64,000 bases of DNA. Source: JBGPQJ01 sp963709295 (lineage in GTDB: Bacteria; Chloroflexota; Anaerolineae; Anaerolineales; Villigracilaceae). Positions 53,202 through 61,270 of the stretch are shown here, piece by piece (the first letter of the stretch is position 1; each line of letters starts with the position of its first letter). The position numbers and the translations under genes are program-made. Under the pieces are notes generated by a model. The model saw only the letters and a list, made by a program, of their open reading frames with translations, was not told where the DNA came from and searched no databases. The DNA lies in contig CAVPVW010000003.1 in assembly GCA_963709295.1 (NCBI GenBank), forward strand, positions 682,001 to 746,000, given 5' to 3'.

Positions 53202-54098
53202 TTATTTGACCAAAACCTGCAGTTTTGCCGGGAATATGGAGTACTCAAAATCCTGCACCCAATCGGGGAACAATTCGCCATCCATGTGGGCTGGAGCCGG
53301 ACGGTCAAGATGAATCTTAAGTCTGGACGCATGAACTTCCATGACGTCCTTTTCGTGCACAACATTTCCCTCAGGCTGCATCAATTTTGGAAGCAACGCT
53401 AATGCGCCTAACCGTGTCCCACGATACCCCATCAGGAAGGTGAGCTTGCCATCGAACGGATCGGCGTGTGGTGCCATGTAGAAAAGTCCACCGGTTACTG
53501 CACCATTCCCCACCGAAACAAGCGATGCCGGACCCTTGTACTCACCGCCATCCCATTCCATCGTGACATTCCAATGGGGATTATCCTTGATTCCCAATAA
53601 TGCCGCGGTCAGATATCTGAGCAAACCTTTTAGATGCTTCATCTTTTTTTCTATCGTCGTCACATAAGGCTCAAGTCCGATTCCTGAATTGTTCCCAAAA
53701 ACCATGCCATTCAAGCCAATGATGTCCATCATACGGGTATTGCCACCGGCAATGACCTTGACAGCCTCAGCCAAATCCAATGTCGATTTAATATTATGTA
53801 CGAGGTCGTTCGCAGTTCCCAACGGCAAAATCCCCAGAGGACCGAGCTTTCCTTCCCCTTGAGCTTGAAAAAGCCCGTTGATCACCTCGCCGATCGTCCC
53901 ATCACCACCTGCCGCGATAATAGGAGAGAAGCCTTCTTTTACCGCTTTTGCAGTTAGTTCAGTCCCATGATACCGGCGTTCAGTCGTAACTACCTCAAAC
54001 TCAATTCCCGCAGATTTTAGTTCCGCCTCGACCGTTGATCTTAACTCTCCGGCTTTCCAGCGATTCGAATAGGGATTAAAGATAACCTTGGCTGTCAT
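53202..54098 (-). CDS. Diacylglycerol kinase family lipid kinase (YegS/DagK type)
   Basis: A 298-residue soluble kinase that phosphorylates a lipid alcohol such as diacylglycerol. It has KVIFNPYSNRWKAGELR, IIAAGGDGTIGEVINGLFQA (the catalytic GGDGT), LGILPLGTANDLVHNI and LTFLMGYRGTRLGAL. AAGGAGAG precedes the ATG. It is in a run with the AKR and AlaX genes, though cotranscription is not shown. Confidence 0.9.
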   Translation of the reverse strand: MTAKVIFNPYSNRWKAGELRSTVEAELKSAGIEFEVVTTERRYHGTELTAKAVKEGFSPIIAAGGDGTIGEVINGLFQAQGEGKLGPLGILPLGTANDLVHNIKSTLDLAEAVKVIAGGNTRMMDIIGLNGMVFGNNSGIGLEPYVTTIEKKMKHLKGLLRYLTAALLGIKDNPHWNVTMEWDGGEYKGPASLVSVGNGAVTGGLFYMAPHADPFDGKLTFLMGYRGTRLGALALLPKLMQPEGNVVHEKDVMEVHASRLKIHLDRPAPAHMDGELFPDWVQDFEYSIFPAKLQVLVK

Positions 54099-54139
54099 GT
54101 CTCTCCTTTTTGGTATTACCCGGATCTTTCAGAATCCAT

Positions 54140-55117
54140 CTAATCTTCTTCCGGTTCCTGCCATCTGGTTGCTTGATCAAGGGCTTCTTTTTCTTCAGCC
54201 GCAAGTTTGCAATCCAACGCGCCTAAATTATCCACCCACTGTCCAAGGGTGTTCGGACCGATGATTGGGCTTGTGATCACCGGGGCGCTAAGCATCCAGG
54301 CTAGCGCGATCTGGCTCACAGACGCTTTATGCTCCCTGGCAATCGAATCCATCAGGTCGAGGAGTGCAAAATTCGTGTCTGTAAAAGCGTGTTTTAGACC
54401 CTTGGCTCTCACGCTGTCAGGAGCCGGCTTATTCTTGCGGTATTTACCTGTCAGGAATCCTCCTGCCAAAGGACTGTAAGGAATTACTCCGATCCCAAAT
54501 TTTATACACACTTCTTTCAGATCACGTTCAAATTCTGCCCTGCCGATCAGGTTGTAGTGAGGCTGGATGCTGACAAACTTTTCCAACCCCAAGTGGTCTG
54601 ACACCCATAGTGATTGAACGAGCTGCCAGGCTGAATAATTAGAACAACCGATGTATCGCACTTTGCCTGAATTTATTAGGTCGTCTAGAGCCCCCAAGGT
54701 TTCTTCAATAGGTGTATCATCATCAGGCCAATGGGTCTGGTAAAGATCTATGTAATCGGTCTGCAGTCTTTGCAGGGATTTTTCGACAGCCTGAAAGATA
54801 TGAGTCCGGGATAGTCCTTCATCATTGGGACCGTCTCCCATCCGACCCCGAACCTTGGTCGCGATGACCAGTTTGTCGCGCGGAAGTCCCGATTGTTTCA
54901 TCCAGCGACCGATTATTTGCTCGGAAACACCACCAGGGTTGCCTTCCACCCAGCGCGAATAAATATCAGCCGTGTCGATGAAGTTCAGGCCGTCATCCAC
55001 CGCTTTAGAAAGGATGCTGAAGGACGTATTTTCATCAGCAGACCAGCCAAATTGCATGGACCCCATGCATAAGGCAGAAACTTTCAATCCGGTTTTCCCA
55101 AGGGAACGATATTCCAT
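54140..55117 (-). CDS. Aldo/keto reductase
   Basis: NADPH-dependent (alpha/beta)8 reductase of 325 residues. Catalytic positions: Asp and Tyr in NFIDTADIYSRW, Lys in LVIATKVRG and His in YQTHWPDD. The NADP segment is VIPYSPLAGGFLTGK. The family converts aldehydes or ketones to alcohols; the actual substrate is not visible. It is not obviously tied to the neighbours. Confidence 0.92.
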   Translation of the reverse strand: MEYRSLGKTGLKVSALCMGSMQFGWSADENTSFSILSKAVDDGLNFIDTADIYSRWVEGNPGGVSEQIIGRWMKQSGLPRDKLVIATKVRGRMGDGPNDEGLSRTHIFQAVEKSLQRLQTDYIDLYQTHWPDDDTPIEETLGALDDLINSGKVRYIGCSNYSAWQLVQSLWVSDHLGLEKFVSIQPHYNLIGRAEFERDLKEVCIKFGIGVIPYSPLAGGFLTGKYRKNKPAPDSVRAKGLKHAFTDTNFALLDLMDSIAREHKASVSQIALAWMLSAPVITSPIIGPNTLGQWVDNLGALDCKLAAEEKEALDQATRWQEPEED

Positions 55118-55125
55118 GATGGCTC

Positions 55126-55842
55126 CTAATCGAGGGCGATGTAAATCCGCTTATTGATCGCACCCTTGCTCTTATAGTCAACTACACGAATTTTTCCAAC
55201 TTCTGCCGTACTTCGGACATGAGTCCCGCCATCCGCCTGCAAATCCAGCCCGGAAATTTCCACGGTACGAACATTGGTAATCCCTTCAGGGAGAAGGTTG
55301 ATTTTTGTGCGGATCAGGTCTGGTATCATGAACGCCTCCTCCCGGGGAAGGATATTCACCCGAATTTCGCGGGCAGCCGCCACTTCCTTGTTGACAGCGG
55401 CCTCAATTTCATGAACTAAATCCGCTTGCATTCGATCGAATTCAAAATCCATCCGACCTGCGAGAGGCTCCATATCCCCACCCGTCACGAGAGCTCCATA
55501 ATCCCGGAAAACCACGCCGCAAAGGATATGAAGGGCGGTATGCGTACGCATTAATTTATAGCGACGGTCCCAATCAATCGTCGCATTGACCTGAATACCT
55601 TGTTCTGGAAAATCGTCCCCGCCCAAAAAATGAATGACAACATCCCCCTGTTTTTTGACCTTGACTACGGGAAATTCGACATCTCCAGTTCTGATCAAGC
55701 CAATGTCACAAGGTTGTCCTCCACCCCCGGGGTAAAATGCCGATTGATCCAAGACTACGGATTTACTTACCGGATCCACTGCTGTGGTGGTTGCTGTAAA
55801 TTGGCTCAAGTAACTATCAGTTTGGTAAAGGAGGTTCGTCAT
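55126..55842 (-). CDS. AlaX-type alanyl-tRNA editing protein
   Basis: Removes Ser or Gly mischarged onto tRNA-Ala. The 238-residue protein has FYPGGGGQPCDIG and zinc-ligand HTALH; the second motif DGGTHVRST has Asp in place of the usual Cys in CGGTHV, as some AlaX members do. Near the C-terminus VVDYKSKGAINKR is visible. GGAG precedes the ATG. No full alaS is in the window. Confidence 0.88.
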   Translation of the reverse strand: MTNLLYQTDSYLSQFTATTTAVDPVSKSVVLDQSAFYPGGGGQPCDIGLIRTGDVEFPVVKVKKQGDVVIHFLGGDDFPEQGIQVNATIDWDRRYKLMRTHTALHILCGVVFRDYGALVTGGDMEPLAGRMDFEFDRMQADLVHEIEAAVNKEVAAAREIRVNILPREEAFMIPDLIRTKINLLPEGITNVRTVEISGLDLQADGGTHVRSTAEVGKIRVVDYKSKGAINKRIYIALD

Positions 55843-55964
55843 AATTACTCCACGCGGAACGTTTATGGAAGTTTACAACAAAAACTCAGTTAATTCAATC
55901 CATTATTGTCCAATTGGGTACTTTTTATGTATACTGTAGGTACTATTTAGACCCGGGAGGTCAT

Positions 55965-56207
55965 ATGATTAAGCTATTTGACAAAGATACTGGAATATTC
56001 CTTGGCGCAATCTCCGAAGATCAAATTAAATTTTTAATCAACCAACTTGAAGAGGAGGAACTTGAAGACCGCGACTACGCCATTACCCCCATGACATTGT
56101 CCCTTTTTGAGGGAGAAGGTGGGGATCCGGTTTTAATATCCATGCTCAGGGCTGCGCTTGGAGACCGGGACGAGATGACCATCTCCTGGCAAAACGACCA
56201 GGGGTAG
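55965..56207 (+). CDS. Small protein of unknown function
   Basis: An 80-residue acidic protein, MIKLFDKDTGIFLGAISEDQ, then LEEEELEDRDYAITPMTLSL and ISMLRAALGDRDEMTI. No known function; short homologues exist widely in Gram-positive and Chloroflexota-type genomes, to my recollection. GGGAGG lies 5 nt before the ATG. A longer start (55914) lacks support. It may be cotranscribed with the DUF1992 gene 3 nt downstream. Confidence 0.75.
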   Translation: MIKLFDKDTGIFLGAISEDQIKFLINQLEEEELEDRDYAITPMTLSLFEGEGGDPVLISMLRAALGDRDEMTISWQNDQG

Positions 56208-56210
56208 AGG

Positions 56211-56540
56211 ATGCCAATCCATAGCAATGATCCCGAAGGCACCGAAGGCGCGATTCGCAGCGCCATCGAACGCGGTGAGTTTGACAATCTGAAGGGAAAA
56301 GGAAAACCTCTCGACCTTAACGAGTACTTCGACACACCTGAGGATATTCGATTAAGTTACACCTTACTAAAAAATGCAGGCTATGTTCCAGAAGAAGTCC
56401 AACTTCTGAATCAAATAGAGGAACTAAAAACCCAACTCAACCAGGAAAAGGATGAAAATCGAATCCTGCAGTTGAGGAAAAACCTGAGAGATGCCCAGCT
56501 CAATTATGATTTGAGGGTGGAGCGTCTCAAAAAACGGTAA
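56211..56540 (+). CDS. DUF1992 (DnaJ-homologue subfamily C member 28-like) protein
   Basis: A 109-residue protein of the DUF1992 type, AIRSAIERGEFDNLKGKGKP, LNEYFDTPEDIRLSYTLLKN then a coiled-coil C-terminal (QEKDENRILQLRKNLRDAQL). The family is widespread and has no established role. The ATG has no strong ribosome-binding site; it follows the upstream stop by 3 nt, so is likely translated by coupling. Confidence 0.85.
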   Translation: MPIHSNDPEGTEGAIRSAIERGEFDNLKGKGKPLDLNEYFDTPEDIRLSYTLLKNAGYVPEEVQLLNQIEELKTQLNQEKDENRILQLRKNLRDAQLNYDLRVERLKKR

Positions 56541-56552
56541 CCCTCTCCATCT

Positions 56553-56581
56553 TTGACAAATCCACCCGACCCTGCTATACT
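56553..56581 (+). promoter_or_regulatory. Promoter of rnj
   Basis: TTGACA (56553-56558), a 17-nt spacer, TATACT (56576-56581): a near-consensus housekeeping promoter. The predicted start lies about 155 nt before the rnj ATG, giving a long structured leader. Confidence 0.85.
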
Positions 56582-56587
56582 GATTTT

Positions 56588-56743
56588 TACTAACGCGAAC
56601 CTTACTGCCGCAAGGCAGTTTTTTGTGAGATTACAAATTCCAACAGACTGGTTCGGACCCTGGGTTTTGCCGCAGGGTGTTTTGTCTTATTATTTAATTG
56701 ACCTGCCATCGGCAGTTTTCATCGAAAGGATTGTTATTTAACC
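56588..56743 (+). promoter_or_regulatory. Structured 5' leader of rnj with possible attenuator
   Basis: Three hairpins: ACTGCC-GCAA-GGCAGT (56604-56619) followed by TTTTTT, a terminator-like structure; ACCCTG/CAGGGT (56657-56678) flanked by AGAC/GTCT; and CTGCC-ATC-GGCAG (56703-56715) followed by TTTT. The GGCAG of hairpin 1 can pair with the CTGCC of hairpin 3, so alternative folds exist. Such leaders are a plausible site for RNase J autoregulation. Confidence 0.6.
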
Positions 56744-58390
56744 ATGAGTCAAAAACAGAAAAAACTAAGAATTATCCCACTGGGGGGATTGGGTGAGGTT
56801 GGGAAGAACATGATGGTCTACGAATATCAGAATCAATATCTGATCGTGGATACCGGAATGATGTTTCCCGAAAACGATATGCTGGGAATCGATTACATCA
56901 TCCCGGACTTTGAATACCTGAAAAACAAATCCCATCAAGTGGTGGGGATCGTTGTTACACACGGTCACGAAGATCATATTGGCGCGATCCATCACGTCAT
57001 TGACCAAATCCCGGCACCGATTTTTGCAACTCCCCTAACACTGGGTTTAATCGAGGTCAAACTTGCCCGTCACGGCATGGCGAACAAGGCTGATTTACGC
57101 CGGGTCCAGGCTGGCGAAACAGTCCAGATTGGTCCATTCAAAGTCGAATTCTTCCATGTCTGCCACTCCATACCAGACGGGGTCGGACTTGGAATTACTA
57201 CGCCGGCCGGGTTGGTCATCCATACCGGAGATTTCAAATTCGACCACACGCCAGTGGACGGCTGGCCTACTGACTACGCGAAACTCGCTGAACTCTCCTC
57301 TCGGGGGGTGGATTTGTTATTGGCAAATTCAACCAACGCTGAGCGGCAAGGATGGACTCCTTCAGAGAGAGTGATCGGACCCGCGCTTGATTCCGTTTTC
57401 AAAGATGCGCCTGGCCGGGTCATCGTGGCTACTTTCGCCTCCCTGATCTCGCGTATGCAACAAGTGGCGGATGCTGCAGTTCGCCACAACCGCAAGCTGG
57501 CTTTCGTCGGCATGAGCATGGTTGACAACGCAAAGATTGCCCGAAAAATGGGATATTTGATCGTCCCGGACGAAACGCTGGTGACCATTGAACAGGCATT
57601 AAACCTTCCTCCGAAAAAAGTGACGTTGATGTGTACCGGGTCCCAGGGCGAACCTTCGTCGATAATGGGGCGTCTTTCCACGGGAACCAACCGGCAATTC
57701 GAAGTTGAACCCAACGACACTATCGTCCTGTCATCCCATCCCATCCCCGGCAACGAAGAACCCGTCAGCCGGACTATCAATCGCTTACTGCGGATGGGGG
57801 CAAATGTCATCTACGACTCCATCGCGCCAATCCATGTTTCAGGTCATGCGAGCCAGGAGGAACAAAAACTGCTCCTCAATCTTGTCCGGCCGAAACATTT
57901 CATGCCAATTCATGGGGAATTACGCCAATTAAAACGCCATGCGTTTCTTGCAACTCAAGTTGGCATCGAAAAGGAAAATATCGTCATCGTTGAAAATGGC
58001 CAGGTCGTGGAATTGGGGAATGGCAAAATCTCGCTCGGCGAGCGCATCCCGGGCGGTTATATCTTTGTTGAAGGGGGAAGCATCGGCGAGGTGGACACGG
58101 CTGTCATGCGCGAACGTGAGCAGTTAGCCCGATCCGGCATTTTCATAATCAACCTGACCGTTGACAAGCACAGCGGTAAACTTATACACGGACCCGAAAT
58201 CAATACCCACGGATTCGTTTCGCCCGAGGACGCCGAAGACCTCATCCCTGCCACCCGCAAAAAGGTGATCGAGGTTGTCAAAAGAGGCGGCGACGACATC
58301 GAGAAACAGATCACTTCCACGATTAAGAGCCACCTGTATAACGAAACACGCCGAAGACCAATGATCTTTGTATCCGTTGCACAAGCTTAA
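56744..58390 (+). CDS. rnj: Ribonuclease J
   Basis: Exo- and endonuclease of mRNA decay and rRNA maturation. The 548-residue beta-CASP metallo-beta-lactamase has THGHEDH at 72-78, HVCHSIPDGVGLGI, HTGDFKFD (Asp ligand), PSSIMGRLSTGTNRQFEVEP then HPIPGNEEPVSRTINRLL, and the C-terminal HVSGHAS and MPIHGELRQLKRHA. The C-terminal oligomer domain follows. The ATG lacks a strong ribosome-binding site; AAGGA lies 14 nt upstream. It has a structured leader and ends at a strong terminator. Confidence 0.96.
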   Translation: MSQKQKKLRIIPLGGLGEVGKNMMVYEYQNQYLIVDTGMMFPENDMLGIDYIIPDFEYLKNKSHQVVGIVVTHGHEDHIGAIHHVIDQIPAPIFATPLTLGLIEVKLARHGMANKADLRRVQAGETVQIGPFKVEFFHVCHSIPDGVGLGITTPAGLVIHTGDFKFDHTPVDGWPTDYAKLAELSSRGVDLLLANSTNAERQGWTPSERVIGPALDSVFKDAPGRVIVATFASLISRMQQVADAAVRHNRKLAFVGMSMVDNAKIARKMGYLIVPDETLVTIEQALNLPPKKVTLMCTGSQGEPSSIMGRLSTGTNRQFEVEPNDTIVLSSHPIPGNEEPVSRTINRLLRMGANVIYDSIAPIHVSGHASQEEQKLLLNLVRPKHFMPIHGELRQLKRHAFLATQVGIEKENIVIVENGQVVELGNGKISLGERIPGGYIFVEGGSIGEVDTAVMREREQLARSGIFIINLTVDKHSGKLIHGPEINTHGFVSPEDAEDLIPATRKKVIEVVKRGGDDIEKQITSTIKSHLYNETRRRPMIFVSVAQA

Positions 58391-58393
58391 GAG

Positions 58394-58423
58394 AAGAACG
58401 CGCCTGTCCGGCGCGTTCTTTTT
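58394..58423. terminator. Bidirectional terminator between rnj and pcm
   Basis: AAGAACGCGCC (58394-58404) pairs with GGCGCGTTCTT (58410-58420), an 11-bp stem with a TGTCC loop and TTTTT on the plus strand. It serves rnj and convergent pcm. Confidence 0.9.
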
Positions 58424-58434
58424 ACTCAAGCCAA

Positions 58435-59097
58435 TTACGTAAACCAACCCTTATCCCATCCTTCTTCCCCACGTAATGGGACAAAAGCAACTGGGATGAT
58501 CGTATGGGATTTAAATGTAGTTCCAGTCCGCGTCCACAACTCAAGTTCCTGGTATCCCCTGCTACCCACAGGAATGATCAGGCGGCCTCCATCAACGAGT
58601 TGATCCAGAAGCAGGCGAGGAATCCGGGGGGCTGCAGCTGTCACAACGATGGCGTTATAAGGGGCATGTTGTTTTTGGCCCACGGAGCCGTCGCCAATAT
58701 GAGTGTAAATATTTCCTATCTTTAAATCAGTAAAAGTTATTCGTGCCTTTTCCGCCAATTCCGGGATTATCTCGATCGTGTGGATTTCCGCAGCAAGCTG
58801 CGAAAGGATGGCGGCCTGATACCCAGAACCCGTTCCAATCTCCAGCACTTTCTCAGAACCTGTCAATTCCAGGCTTTGAGTCATTAACGCGACAATATAC
58901 GGCTGCGATATGGTCTGGTTAAATCCAATCGGCAAAGGATAATCGTCATACGACCATTGCCTTTCCTCTTCCGGAACAAAAACATGTCTTGGGGTTAATT
59001 CAAAAACGGAAATCACTCGTGGGTCGCGAATCCCTCTAGTCTTCAATTGGTCAGCAACCATTTGAAATCTTTCACGTTCAAATCGTGTCTCTTCCAT
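58435..59097 (-). CDS. pcm: Protein-L-isoaspartate O-methyltransferase
   Basis: Repairs isoaspartyl residues with S-adenosylmethionine. The 220 residues start with VADQLKTRGIRDPRV, and VFVPEEERQWSYDDYPLPIG then ISQPYIVALMTQSLELTG precede the SAM motif EIGTGSGYQAAILSQLA; LDQLVDGGRLIIPVGSRGY is near the end. It overlaps mutY by 20 nt, so translation is coupled to it. Confidence 0.95.
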   Translation of the reverse strand: MEETRFERERFQMVADQLKTRGIRDPRVISVFELTPRHVFVPEEERQWSYDDYPLPIGFNQTISQPYIVALMTQSLELTGSEKVLEIGTGSGYQAAILSQLAAEIHTIEIIPELAEKARITFTDLKIGNIYTHIGDGSVGQKQHAPYNAIVVTAAAPRIPRLLLDQLVDGGRLIIPVGSRGYQELELWTRTGTTFKSHTIIPVAFVPLRGEEGWDKGWFT

Positions 59098-60142
59098 TTT
59101 CTTCTGTCAGCAGCTTATTGGCTATCTGCCGATCCACTTTTCCCATCGGGAAATTACTCAATTCTTTTAGCGGAATCCACTTGAACCCTGGCTGCAATTT
59201 ACTCTCTGATTTCAGAGTACACAAAAAAGCATGCTCTGTCAACTTGAAATGGGAGTATGCATGCTTGATGGTAAGCAGGTGAGAATTTTTAACAACCTTT
59301 AGCTTATATTGAGAGTTCATGCAAACTATCAATTCTTTTTCCAGGTCTTTATCCACTTCCACAGAAGGGAATTCCCACATTCCTCCCAGCAATCCCGTAG
59401 ATTTTCGATGCAAGAGTAGCACTTTCTCTTTTTGAATTACCACTATGGCTGATTTCACAATAATTGGTACTTTTGTTTTTTTCTTAACAACCGGTAATTT
59501 CCCTTGCAAACCTCGTTTTCTAGCTTCGCAAATACTCTTTATGGGACATCCCAAACAGTCAGGCTTGATGGGAAGGCAGATTAATGCACCAATATCCATC
59601 AGCGCCTGGTTATAGTCACCAGCATGGCCAGATGGAAGATGATCTGCGACGATATCCCAGAGAATTTTCTCTCCTTGGGTTGTATTAACTGGTTTTTTGA
59701 TTTTGAACACTCGCGACAAGACACGTTTAATATTTCCATCCAAGGTTGCTTCGTCTTGACCAAATGCCATCGATGCGATTGCCGCAGCGGTATAACGTCC
59801 AACTCCGGGCAGCTTCTTTAACTCCCCCATTGAAGGTGGAAGAATTCCCGCGAAATTCTTCATTACCAATATCGCAGCCTTATGAAGGTTTCGAGCTCGC
59901 GCGTAATAGCCCAACCCTTCCCACATCATCAATACTTCCCCTTCTGTTGCCCGGGCTAAGGCAGGAATATCGGGAAAACGGCTCATCCAACGCTCAAAAT
60001 ATGGGATGACCGTGGCGACCTGAGTTTGTTGAAGCATTATTTCGCTAACCCAAATCGCATAAGGATCCGGGTGATTCCGCCACGGAAGCACGCGCGCATT
60101 TCGAAAATACCAGTTCAGGGTTAGATTCGCAAATTTATTCAT
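59078..60142 (-). CDS. mutY: A/G-specific adenine glycosylase
   Basis: Removes adenine mispaired with 8-oxoguanine. The 354-residue protein has LPWRNHPDPYAIWVSEIMLQ, GLGYYARARNLHKAA, HhH LPGVGRYTAAAIASMAFGQ with DGNIKRV (catalytic Asp), and a [4Fe-4S] Cys set CLPIKPDCLGCPIKSIC. A C-terminal Nudix-like domain (from about 225) recognises oxoG. No ribosome-binding site is evident before its ATG. Confidence 0.95.
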   Translation of the reverse strand: MNKFANLTLNWYFRNARVLPWRNHPDPYAIWVSEIMLQQTQVATVIPYFERWMSRFPDIPALARATEGEVLMMWEGLGYYARARNLHKAAILVMKNFAGILPPSMGELKKLPGVGRYTAAAIASMAFGQDEATLDGNIKRVLSRVFKIKKPVNTTQGEKILWDIVADHLPSGHAGDYNQALMDIGALICLPIKPDCLGCPIKSICEARKRGLQGKLPVVKKKTKVPIIVKSAIVVIQKEKVLLLHRKSTGLLGGMWEFPSVEVDKDLEKELIVCMNSQYKLKVVKNSHLLTIKHAYSHFKLTEHAFLCTLKSESKLQPGFKWIPLKELSNFPMGKVDRQIANKLLTEENGRDTI

Positions 60143-60161
60143 GGCTTAGGCGAAATGAAAA

Positions 60162-60187
60162 GACGTAAGGAAATAATCCCTTACGTC
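60162..60187 (-). terminator. Terminator upstream of mutY (end of the 60,512 gene)
   Basis: GACGTAAGG (60162-60170) pairs with CCTTACGTC (60179-60187); on the minus strand TTTT follows. It closes the gene at 60210-60512 before mutY. Confidence 0.75.
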
Positions 60188-60209
60188 CCTCATGTCAGGG
60201 AATGGTTTG

Positions 60210-60512
60210 TTAGAATTGGAAGCCGGTTTTTGCGTCCACCACCTTGAAATTATAGTTCCGCACATAATTGAATAATTTGCTCCGCAGCATTGTCCAATCA
60301 GTGGAAGCCATCACACGCTGGGCATCCGGCAAGTCGGGGGCCAACATGGCTACCTGAATTTGCGGATAATTACCATAGATGGTCGCCCAAGCCTCGACAG
60401 GTTCGAGACCTAATCGCTGAATACCAGGAATCCATTCTCCGATCACGAACTCAAAATATTCCTGTTCGTGTTCGGGTGAAATATCCCAAGTCATTAAGAC
60501 TTTTACCGCCAT
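60210..60512 (-). CDS. Small protein, dimeric alpha-beta barrel-like
   Basis: A 100-residue soluble protein, KVLMTWDISPEHEQEYFEFV, GNYPQIQVAMLAPDLPDAQR, then MLRSKLFNYVRNYNFKVVD. The pattern of strand-helix-strand repeats resembles ABM/dimeric alpha-beta barrel proteins, but I cannot name a function. It follows the UPF0173 gene by 8 nt and may be cotranscribed with it. Confidence 0.7.
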   Translation of the reverse strand: MAVKVLMTWDISPEHEQEYFEFVIGEWIPGIQRLGLEPVEAWATIYGNYPQIQVAMLAPDLPDAQRVMASTDWTMLRSKLFNYVRNYNFKVVDAKTGFQF

Positions 60513-60520
60513 GACATACC

Positions 60521-61168
60521 CTAACTTGCCTGATAATCCAAGACGATCACCTTGGTTTCGTCCGGTAAGCCGGAACGTGTGATTTTAAGTGACGGCTGAG
60601 TTTCGTGCGAAGTCAACCCCATCTCTTTTAAAAATTTTCCCAAAGGATCCAGATGTATCTTTACTGCCTTCGTGGCATAATGCATAGGAATAACGATGTT
60701 CGGCTCAATCAGGCTGACCACCTCGGCAGCTTTGGCTGCATTAAGCGCCTGTCCGCCACCAACGGGAACCAGTGCAATGTGCACATTTCCCAGCGCCTCA
60801 ACTTCCGCCTGGGATGGAACTTGCCGAAGGTCGCCAAGGTGAGCTACATTTAACCCATCGTAGTCGAAGACATATAAAGTATTCCGCGGCTTATCAGATG
60901 ATTTCTTGCCGTTAATATCAGTCTGCACGCCGGTTAGAAACACACCGCCTATCTCAAATTCGCCTGGTCCATCAATAATATGCGAAACACCCTTCACGGC
61001 GTTGGTAAAACTATGCCCGGCTGCTTCATGGCTAACCGTGAGAATGTCAGCGCGAAGCTTCAATGGTTCGTACCCTATCGCTGCCGAATCAAAGGGATCA
61101 GTCACTACTGTAGCCATGCTGCGTTCAGCTAATCGAAAACACGAATGCCCGTACCAAGTAATTTCCAT
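60521..61168 (-). CDS. UPF0173-like metallo-beta-lactamase-fold protein
   Basis: A 215-residue protein beginning MEITWYGHSCFRL with the usual UPF0173 start. The core HxHxDH motif should lie in LTVSHEAAGHSF but is altered (SHEAAGH): first His and last His are kept and the second His and Asp are missing. HLGDLRQVPSQAEVEALG and VVIPMHYATKAVK hold further family residues. Metal binding may be altered, so enzymatic function is uncertain. A TATAAT lies 18 nt upstream of the ATG. Confidence 0.75.
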   Translation of the reverse strand: MEITWYGHSCFRLAERSMATVVTDPFDSAAIGYEPLKLRADILTVSHEAAGHSFTNAVKGVSHIIDGPGEFEIGGVFLTGVQTDINGKKSSDKPRNTLYVFDYDGLNVAHLGDLRQVPSQAEVEALGNVHIALVPVGGGQALNAAKAAEVVSLIEPNIVIPMHYATKAVKIHLDPLGKFLKEMGLTSHETQPSLKITRSGLPDETKVIVLDYQAS

Positions 61169-61237
61169 TGTCCAACCTCCACCCCAATTATACCCGTAAC
61201 GAAGCTCTCACGAGAATTAACCCTAATTAGGGGATGT

Positions 61238-61243
61238 TATAAT
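61238..61243 (+). promoter_or_regulatory. -10 element of the surface-glycan operon
   Basis: TATAAT, 27 nt before the ATG at 61271. A TTAACC is found 15-16 nt upstream but the spacing is short. Confidence 0.45.
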
Positions 61244-61270
61244 TCTTGATCATTTACGTAAAATATTCAA

